A stretch of DNA of 6,691 bases. Origin: Phycisphaerae bacterium (GTDB lineage: Bacteria > Planctomycetota > Phycisphaerae > UBA1845). The position numbers and the translations under genes are program-made. This document shows, one piece after another, positions 1-5,051 of the stretch. The stretch covers positions 1 to 6,691 of the forward strand of contig JAJDDU010000133.1 in the NCBI GenBank assembly GCA_029260155.1, in the 5' to 3' direction. Position 1 is the first letter of the stretch; the number at the start of each line of letters is the position of its first letter. The notes under the pieces were generated by a model. It was not told where the DNA came from, made no database searches, and saw only the letters and a list, made by a program, of their open reading frames with translations.

Positions 1-3
1 CCG

Positions 4-21
4 CGCGGACTGAAGTCCGCG
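4..21. repeat. REP-like GC-rich palindrome at the window edge
   Basis: CGCGGAC (4-10) and GTCCGCG (15-21) are perfect inverted repeats around the tetraloop TGAA (11-14); the T/A pair flanking GA lengthens the symmetry to 8 bp. There is no T-run after it, so it is a poor intrinsic terminator. Short palindromes of this style, a GC stem centred on GGACTGAAGTCC, resemble dispersed intergenic repeats that can be abundant in bacterial genomes; that identity is inference. Only one copy is in the window, and sequence further left is missing. Confidence 0.45.
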
Positions 22-44
22 GCTCGCTTGGCGTGGGATGTGAT

Positions 45-73
45 TTGACAATAAGTTGACTCGCGTTACGAAT
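45..73 (+). promoter_or_regulatory. Sigma70-type promoter of the DUF4097-like gene
   Basis: TTGACA at 45-50 is a perfect -35 consensus. About 16-17 bases on, TACGAA/ACGAAT (67-73) gives only half of a -10 match. Transcription would begin near 79-82, about 50 bases before the GTG start at 132. The ATG at 72 lies in the putative -10 box, an independent reason to reject that codon as the start. A prediction from sequence only. Confidence 0.45.
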
Positions 74-116
74 GGACGGTTGTCTTCGGCCGATGTCGGG
101 GTGGTTGAAACCAGTT

Positions 117-123
117 GAAGGAG
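117..123 (+). promoter_or_regulatory. Ribosome binding site fixing the GTG start at 132
   Basis: GAAGGAG at 117-123 matches the anti-Shine-Dalgarno sequence well and sits 8 bases before the GTG at 132. The in-frame ATG at 72 has no comparable site, so this element decides the start. Confidence 0.7.
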
Positions 124-131
124 TTGGGACC

Positions 132-980
132 GTGAAGCGCATAGCACAAAGTTGGGACATTCTCACCGCGGCGATGTTGGTGTCTCTGGGCGCGGGGTCG
201 GGCTGTTCGTTTATCTCCGCGCCGAAGGTCACGGTCGAAGAGCAGGTGACGCTGTCGATACCGGCTGGGGGTGCTGAGGAGATTAGCGTACGGACGCACA
301 ATGGGCGGGTCACCATCGTCGGGGCCGACGGTTCCGCAGAAATCGTAGCCCATGTACACAAGCAGGCGCGGGCTCGGACATTGGAACGGGCAGAGGAGTG
401 CATGGCCGCGATCGAGCTGACGACCGAGGGGTCGGGGACGACGCAGGTATTGGGGTGGAAGTGGAATACGACGCGGGCACGTGATTGCGGCGCCACGGTC
501 GCGTTCGATGTCGAAGTTCCGGAGCACTTCGCCGCCACGGCGAAAACGCACAACGGTCGCGTTGAGGTGACCGGCATTGAAGGCGACTGCAAACTGAAAA
601 CGCACAACGGTCGGATCCGAGTCGCGTCTTCGAGTCGTAGCGTCGACGCCGAGACTCACAACGGGAATATCAGCATTGTATGTGGTCCCGAAGAAGTCCG
701 GGCGGTCACCCACAACGGTTCGGTTGTCGCGGAGCTCAACGGCACTGGCAACGTGGCTGGGGCGATCACCACGCACAACGGAAGTGTGATCTTGGGGATG
801 AAGAACGAGGCGTCCGCGAAGTTCAATTGCAGCACGCACAACGGCCACATATCATCGAAAATCGAGCTGACGGACGTGAGCGAATCCCGCCGCAAGCTGA
901 CGGGTCGCAAGGGCGACGCGTCGGGCGAGCTTCGCGTTAAGACCTACAACGGCTCGATAACATTGAAGAATGCCGGATAA
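132..980 (+). CDS. Exported DUF4097-like (putative adhesin) protein with THNG beta-solenoid repeats
   Basis: A 282-residue protein starting at GTG 132, chosen for its good ribosome site, the promoter upstream and a clean signal peptide. Residues 1-25 (charged start, then LTAAMLVSLGAGSGC) form an export signal. Cys25 could be a lipidated cysteine, but the -3 position is Gly rather than Leu, so the lipobox is poor and ordinary signal-peptidase cleavage is possible. The rest is short beta-strand-like segments. The tetrapeptide THNG occurs at residues 55, 139, 157, 175, 193, 214 and 235, with TYNG at 271. That regular spacing, each motif followed by an alternating hydrophobic strand (GRVEVTG, GSVIL, GSITL), is typical of DUF4097/DUF4098 'putative adhesin' beta-solenoids. 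The biochemical role of that family is not established; a cell-envelope surface protein is the likely reading. An 86-residue stretch between the first and second THNG lacks the motif. The gene ends 228 bases before the cytochrome pair, and any functional link to it is only positional. Confidence 0.85.
   Translation: MKRIAQSWDILTAAMLVSLGAGSGCSFISAPKVTVEEQVTLSIPAGGAEEISVRTHNGRVTIVGADGSAEIVAHVHKQARARTLERAEECMAAIELTTEGSGTTQVLGWKWNTTRARDCGATVAFDVEVPEHFAATAKTHNGRVEVTGIEGDCKLKTHNGRIRVASSSRSVDAETHNGNISIVCGPEEVRAVTHNGSVVAELNGTGNVAGAITTHNGSVILGMKNEASAKFNCSTHNGHISSKIELTDVSESRRKLTGRKGDASGELRVKTYNGSITLKNAG
546..953 (+). repeat. In-gene THNG repeat array (beta-solenoid rungs)
   Basis: Protein-level repeat inside the DUF4097-like gene. 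Motif starts at residues 139, 157, 175, 193, 214, 235 and 271 give spacings of 18, 18, 18, 21, 21 and 36, so one rung near residues 253-256 appears to have lost its motif. At DNA level the core CACAACGG recurs, mostly as ACGCACAACGG, while the intervening bases have diverged. It is therefore an old internal duplication kept by selection on the turn, not a recent tandem DNA repeat. Confidence 0.8.
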
Positions 981-1017
981 TCGGCCCTTGCCGTGTGTTC
1001 TTGAGCCCCACCGGTGG

Positions 1018-1046
1018 TTGAATCCGGCGTCCACTCCCGCTACCAT
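1018..1046 (+). promoter_or_regulatory. Possible promoter for the cytochrome pair
   Basis: TTGAAT (1018-1023) and TACCAT (1041-1046) are 17 bases apart and each match four of six sigma70 consensus bases. Transcription would start near 1053, giving a leader of about 155 bases. The palindrome CCACCGGTGG directly abuts the -35 box and could be an operator half or full site. Weak evidence: 4/6 matches at correct spacing occur by chance. Confidence 0.25.
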
Positions 1047-1194
1047 TAACCAGGATAACGGTTTTGTGACATCGGGTGTTCGCCAGAGGTGTTCTTGGGG
1101 ATGCGTACCTCGGCGCGGCTGCGCTGCACCTGCCTGGAATCGTCTCACAGACCCGAATCGTGTACCCGACGCCGGATGGTCCGTGCATCGGAGC

Positions 1195-1200
1195 AGGGGG
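1195..1200 (+). promoter_or_regulatory. Ribosome binding site for the ATG start at 1209
   Basis: AGGGGG lies 8 bases before ATG 1209, a moderate Shine-Dalgarno match. A competing and better site, TAGGAG at 1265-1270, lies 7 bases before an in-frame TTG at 1278. The sequence does not settle which is used; both give the same mature protein after signal cleavage. Confidence 0.45.
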
Positions 1201-1208
1201 TTCTTGAA

Positions 1209-3089
1209 ATGATGCGAATACAGTGTGACTCGGCGGGAATCGTCAGCGACCATGGACGCGCAAGTAGGAGCTCGATCTTGGGAAAGGCGTTGCTGACGGT
1301 GGCCGTTGCTTTGTTCGCGTCGAGCGGGCTGAGCGCGTTCGGAGACGAAGTGTCCGGCGTGGTGCTGGAGGGCGAGAGCCTCCTGCCGCTGGGCGATGTG
1401 CTCGTATCCCAACAGGCGGTCGGACTGCGGACTCGTACTGCGCCGGATGGAACGTTTACGCTGAGTACGACCGGAGGATCGGGCGTGGTGATCGTCGGCG
1501 CTAAGAAAGGGTACTTCAACGGTTGGGCCATGGTGGACCCGCCATCGAGTGGCCTCGAGATCGTCCTTTCCCCTGTTCCCCAGACGAACGACGCGGAGTA
1601 CGCGCTGAAAGAGCCGGAGTTCTGCCAGATGTGCCATCCGGACCAGGCCGAGCAGTGGGCTTCGATGCCGATGGGGAATGCGGGGCTCAACACTTGGGTC
1701 GCCGACATGTACAGTGGCCTGGGGACGCCCGGTGGGATGGGCGGATTCGTCTACCAGCGCGACTCGGTGCATGCCGACAGCAACCCAAACGCGCAGTGCG
1801 CCTCGTGCCACCAACCGGAAGGCTGGATCGTGGAGCCCTTTACGGCGCTCGCTGATCGGACGGATCCGCCGACGGCGGCGGCGATGCACGGTGTGCTGTG
1901 CGACGTGTGTCACAAGGTCGCCGATGTTGACGAGTCGAAGCTCCACTTTCCCGGCATCTACCCAGGCGTGGTGACGCACACGCGGCCGGCGAGCCCGTTT
2001 TTTCCGCAGGTCCAATACGGGGTGCTTGGCGATGCGAGTTTCTGGGAATCCGACTTGATGCGTCCCTCCTATCAGCCGCAACTGGTGGCTGAACTCTGCG
2101 CAACATGCCACGAATACAGGAACGATCCCACCGAGGACCAGACTTTCACGGGAGTGCTTGTCCAGTCTACGTACAGCGAATGGGCTGCGAGTCCTTACGG
2201 TGACATCGACTCGCCTCAGTACATGAGCTGCGTGAAGTGTCACATGTTGCCGTACGATTCGACAGAGGTGTGTCAGTTCATCGACTACCCGCGGGACAGT
2301 GACACGGTTCGCTCGCACAATATCCGCGGGACGGCTCCGATGTGCTTAGAGATGGCAGTTGATCTGCACATGACGACTCAACGCGTTGGCAACAACATCG
2401 ACGTGGAAATCCGAATTGACAACTCGCAGACCGGTCACCACGTTCCGACCGGCGCGATCATGCGGAACATCGTTCTGCTGGTCGAGGCTTGGCGGCCGCA
2501 GGATGGGCTGACGCTAACGCATACGGGTTCGCAAATGGTACACATGCTGGGCGGAATGGGTGACCCGTCCATGGGTTACTACGCCGGGCTTGCCGGAAAG
2601 GTGTACGCCAAGGTGCTTCACGATGCCAACGGTATGGCACCTACGTTTTGCACCGAGGCGACGGGTGTTGCGTTCGACACGCGGATCCCGGCCACGCAGA
2701 GCGACACGACGAACTACACGTTCTCGGTGCCCGGCGGCGACGGGCCGGTGCAGGTTCGCGCCCGGCTCATTTATCGTCGTGCGTACCGCCCCCTGGTGGA
2801 CATGAAGCAATGGGATAAGGACGGTCACGGCCAGCCGCTTGCGGACCTTCAACCGCCGCACTTCGGGCAGTTGATGGAGCGCTCCGAACATAGGATCGTA
2901 CTGGTGGCGGGCGACTTCGATGGGGATGGCGATGCCGACCTGGGCGATTATGCGGAGTTCATCTCGTGTGTGACCGGTCCCGCGGGTGGGCCCGCATCGG
3001 CTGGGTGCAGCGCCAAGGACTTTGACACCGACGGCGACGTGGACGCGCTTGACTTCGCCGCGTTCCAACGCGCGTTCACGGGGCCGTAA
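1209..3089 (+). CDS. Exported pentaheme c-type cytochrome with CarboxypepD-reg-like N-terminus and dockerin-like C-terminus (copy 1)
   Basis: A 626-residue protein from ATG 1209; an in-frame TTG at 1278 with a better ribosome site would give 603 residues and a tidier signal peptide. The hydrophobic signal is about residues 24-43, with cleavage near LSA-FGDE. Residues 46-122 match the carboxypeptidase-regulatory-like beta-sandwich pattern (SGVV, LVSQQAVGLRTRTAPDGTF). Five CxxCH c-heme sites follow, at Cys139, 197, 231, 297 and 341. Several non-CxxCH histidines shared with the paralogue (189, 228, 370, 410, 411, 445, 471) could be distal heme ligands. The HGVxCxxCH context and the GHHVPTG segment (409-415) are seen in cytochrome c554-like multiheme proteins. 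Residues 568-624 form a dockerin-like pair of calcium loops (DFDGDGDAD and DFDTDGDVD). All hemes are ordinary CxxCH sites with no CxxCK, so electron transfer is likelier than a known nitrite-reductase-type catalysis. Location is predicted outside the cytoplasmic membrane. Donor and acceptor are unknown. Confidence 0.88.
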   Translation: MMRIQCDSAGIVSDHGRASRSSILGKALLTVAVALFASSGLSAFGDEVSGVVLEGESLLPLGDVLVSQQAVGLRTRTAPDGTFTLSTTGGSGVVIVGAKKGYFNGWAMVDPPSSGLEIVLSPVPQTNDAEYALKEPEFCQMCHPDQAEQWASMPMGNAGLNTWVADMYSGLGTPGGMGGFVYQRDSVHADSNPNAQCASCHQPEGWIVEPFTALADRTDPPTAAAMHGVLCDVCHKVADVDESKLHFPGIYPGVVTHTRPASPFFPQVQYGVLGDASFWESDLMRPSYQPQLVAELCATCHEYRNDPTEDQTFTGVLVQSTYSEWAASPYGDIDSPQYMSCVKCHMLPYDSTEVCQFIDYPRDSDTVRSHNIRGTAPMCLEMAVDLHMTTQRVGNNIDVEIRIDNSQTGHHVPTGAIMRNIVLLVEAWRPQDGLTLTHTGSQMVHMLGGMGDPSMGYYAGLAGKVYAKVLHDANGMAPTFCTEATGVAFDTRIPATQSDTTNYTFSVPGGDGPVQVRARLIYRRAYRPLVDMKQWDKDGHGQPLADLQPPHFGQLMERSEHRIVLVAGDFDGDGDADLGDYAEFISCVTGPAGGPASAGCSAKDFDTDGDVDALDFAAFQRAFTGP

Positions 3090-3173
3090 CACTTGGGTCG
3101 CTTCGGCATGTGTCGAATGGGCTGAAAAGAGGAGCGGGCAACGTCGGACATGGAAGGTGGAGGAGGCGAAGCG
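3090..3173 (+). other. Short spacer between the paired cytochrome genes
   Basis: Eighty-four bases with no terminator-like hairpin and no good promoter, which supports co-transcription of the two cytochromes. It contains a 14-base exact match, AACACTTGGGTCGC (3088-3101), to the NTWVA-coding segment inside copy 1 (1689-1702). It also has GAATGGGCTGA (3114-3124), which matches the EWAE-coding segment of copy 2. It may carry a degraded scrap of cytochrome coding sequence, or these may be chance matches. Confidence 0.45.
3161..3166 (+). promoter_or_regulatory. Consensus ribosome binding site fixing the GTG start at 3174
   Basis: AGGAGG at 3161-3166 is a perfect Shine-Dalgarno sequence 7 bases before GTG 3174. 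It lies within the coding stretch that would follow the upstream in-frame ATG at 3150, so the GTG is the better start, and the signal peptide then begins directly with MKSAGSLMMAVALL. Confidence 0.75.
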
Positions 3174-5051
3174 GTGAAAAGCGCAGGTTCACTCATGATG
3201 GCAGTCGCCCTGCTTGCGACGGCCAGCCTACCCGCTTTCGGCGATGAAGTGACCGGAGTCGTTCGACAGGCTGGATCGCAGACACCCATCGCCAACGCGA
3301 TCGTCTCGCAACAGGCGGCCGGTCTGCGAACACATACGGCGCAGGACGGGACGTTTGTCTTGGAGACAACCGGCGGATCGAGTCTGGTCATCGTCGGTGC
3401 CAAGAAAGGCCACTTCAACGGATTCGTCACCGTTGACGCACCGGCGAGCGGTGTCGAGATCCTGCTTGACCCTGTGCCACAGACGAACGACCCGAGCTAC
3501 TGGATCATGGAGCCGGAGTTCTGCCAGATGTGCCATCCGGATCAGTACAATCAATGGGCTGAGATACCGATGGCCAACGCGGGAACCAACACGTGGGTCG
3601 CCGACATGTACAGCGGCCAGGGGACGCCCGATGGGATGGGCGGATTCGTCTACCTGCGCGATTCGATACACGCCGAGAGCAACCCAAACGCGGAGTGTGC
3701 CTCTTGTCACCAACCCGAGCGGTGGATCGAGAATCCGTTCACTTCTCTAGCTGATCCCACGGAACCCACCACAATGGCCGTCGCGCATGGTGTTTCGTGC
3801 GAAGTGTGCCACAAGATCGCCAACGTCGAGGTTTCCAAGATCGATTTTCCGGGCATTTTCCCCGGCGCCGTGACCTACTCGCGGCCGGCGGGTCCTGCGT
3901 ACCACCAAGTCCAGTACGGGGTGCTCGGCGACACGAATATCTGGGTTACGTTTGGGATGCGGCCCTCGTATCAGCCACAGCTGGTTGCTGAAACATGCGG
4001 TGCGTGTCATCAGAATAGGAGCGACCCCGAGCAGGACCACACATTCACGGGAGCGCCGGCCAATTCGACGTACACGGAATGGGCTGAGAGCCCGTACGGC
4101 GACGTCAAGTCTCCCAAGTACGTGAGTTGCGCCTCGTGCCACATGTGGCCCTACGGTGCTACGCAAGTCTGCAACTACATCGATCTCGAACGCGACAGCG
4201 AAACCATCCGTTCGCATGATATTCGCGGAACCGCTCCGATGTGCCTGGAGATGGCGGTCGACTTGCAGATGACCGCGCAGCGCAGCGGTAACGAAATCGA
4301 AGTGGAGATTCGAATCGACAATTCGAAGGCCGGGCACCACGTTCCGACGGGTGCTATCATGCGAAACATGATCCTGTTGGTGGAGGCGCGGCGATCAGAG
4401 GACGATCGGGCGTTTCTTCACACCGGCGAACAGACCGTGCATATGTTGGGTGGAGTCGGCGACCCGTCGCGGGGGTACTTCGCCGGGCTTGCCGGAAAGC
4501 TCTATGCCAAGGTTCTCCACGATGCCGACGGCAATGGTCCCACCTTCTGCACCGAGGCGACGGGCGTCGCTTTCGACAATCGCATCCCGGCATTGCAGAG
4601 CGACACCACGAGCTATACGTTTTCAGTGCCCGGCGGCGACGGAACCGCCCAGGTCAGTGCCCGGCTCATCTATCGTCGTGCGTACCGCCCCCTGGTAGAC
4701 ATGAAGCAATGGACTGAAGACGGGCACGGCAACCCGCTGGAGGATATCCTGCCACCGAACTTCGGGCACTTGATGGGCAGTGCAGAGCATGAAATCGCGT
4801 TGTCGGCGGGCGACTTCGACGGCGATGGTGATGCCGACCTGGACGACTGCGCGGGGTTCATCGCTTGCGTGACCGGCCCTGGCGGCGGAGTCCCAGCCGG
4901 ATGCAGCGCCAAGGATTTCGACGCCGATTACGACGTGGACGCTTTCGACTTCGCCGCGTTCCAACGCGCGTTCACCGGCGTATTGCCCTTGTCTCACGGT
5001 GAAGCCGGCACGCCTCGGGAGCCTACTCCGGCCGTGCGTAGCGGCGGATGA
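3174..5051 (+). CDS. Exported pentaheme c-type cytochrome with CarboxypepD-reg-like N-terminus and dockerin-like C-terminus (copy 2)
   Basis: A 625-residue paralogue of the preceding gene, starting at GTG 3174 behind a consensus ribosome site. The signal peptide is residues 1-21 (cleavage near LPA-FGDE). The CarboxypepD-reg-like domain spans about 24-100. The five CxxCH sites are at Cys117, 175, 209, 275 and 319, with spacing identical to copy 1. GHHVPTG is at 387-393. From residue 24 to 546 the two proteins align without a gap at about 70% identity by hand count. The dockerin-like domain is 546-602: loop 1 (DFDGDGDAD) is intact, while loop 2 reads DFDADYDVD, with Tyr in place of a conserved Gly, so calcium binding there may be weaker. 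Copy 1 ends at FTGP, but this copy runs on for 23 Pro/Gly-rich residues after FTG, and its last 29 bases overlap the convergent FAD enzyme gene. Likely an exported electron carrier working with or in place of copy 1; partners are unknown. Confidence 0.88.
   Translation: MKSAGSLMMAVALLATASLPAFGDEVTGVVRQAGSQTPIANAIVSQQAAGLRTHTAQDGTFVLETTGGSSLVIVGAKKGHFNGFVTVDAPASGVEILLDPVPQTNDPSYWIMEPEFCQMCHPDQYNQWAEIPMANAGTNTWVADMYSGQGTPDGMGGFVYLRDSIHAESNPNAECASCHQPERWIENPFTSLADPTEPTTMAVAHGVSCEVCHKIANVEVSKIDFPGIFPGAVTYSRPAGPAYHQVQYGVLGDTNIWVTFGMRPSYQPQLVAETCGACHQNRSDPEQDHTFTGAPANSTYTEWAESPYGDVKSPKYVSCASCHMWPYGATQVCNYIDLERDSETIRSHDIRGTAPMCLEMAVDLQMTAQRSGNEIEVEIRIDNSKAGHHVPTGAIMRNMILLVEARRSEDDRAFLHTGEQTVHMLGGVGDPSRGYFAGLAGKLYAKVLHDADGNGPTFCTEATGVAFDNRIPALQSDTTSYTFSVPGGDGTAQVSARLIYRRAYRPLVDMKQWTEDGHGNPLEDILPPNFGHLMGSAEHEIALSAGDFDGDGDADLDDCAGFIACVTGPGGGVPAGCSAKDFDADYDVDAFDFAAFQRAFTGVLPLSHGEAGTPREPTPAVRSGG
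4971..5003 (+). repeat. Inverted repeat at the run-on 3' end of cytochrome copy 2
   Basis: TTCACCG (4971-4977) and CGGTGAA (4997-5003) can pair as a 7-bp stem with a 19-base loop. It begins just where the similarity to copy 1 ends. No T-run follows, and the loop is long for an intrinsic terminator, so its role, if any, is uncertain. Possibly a relic of the ancestral 3' flank. Confidence 0.25.

Larger units (their letters stand above)
981..1208. other. Spacer between the DUF4097-like gene and the first cytochrome
   Basis: A 228-base stretch with no convincing gene. It holds the perfect 10-base palindrome CCACCGGTGG (1008-1017), a weak promoter candidate just after it, and two copies of GTGTTCTTG (995-1003 and 1089-1097). 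No hairpin followed by a T-run was seen after the stop at 978-980. The reading frame of the next gene stays open back to 1089, but that N-terminal stretch is Arg/Cys-rich, lacks a ribosome site and is not found in the paralogue. Confidence 0.5.

Noticed and set aside
72..131. ATG at 72 as start of the DUF4097-like gene
   Set aside because: It lies in the putative -10 box, has no ribosome site, and would put 20 extra residues before a normal signal peptide.
66..848. A 260-codon minus-strand open frame opposite the DUF4097-like gene
   Set aside because: Its apparent repeats are the reverse complement of the THNG codons. No family resemblance; the plus-strand gene explains the region fully.
546..953. 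CRISPR-like or tandem DNA repeat reading of the recurring ACGCACAACGG
   Set aside because: The spacing is a whole number of codons, the frame is open throughout, and the intervening segments encode similar beta strands; it is a protein repeat.
852..2318. A 488-codon open frame on the minus strand across the first cytochrome, the spacer and the end of the DUF4097-like gene
   Set aside because: It is the antisense shadow of GC-rich genes: Arg/His/Val-rich, with no recognisable domain, no ribosome site, and it spans two real genes on the other strand.
3150..3173. ATG at 3150 as start of cytochrome copy 2
   Set aside because: The consensus AGGAGG lies after it and serves the GTG at 3174; the extra residues MEGGGGEA are not like a signal peptide and simply encode the ribosome site.
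1209..5051. Hydroxylamine oxidoreductase or NrfA-type nitrite reductase identity for the cytochromes
   Set aside because: Only five CxxCH motifs and no CxxCK site; hydroxylamine oxidoreductases carry more hemes. Only general multiheme c554-like similarity can be supported.
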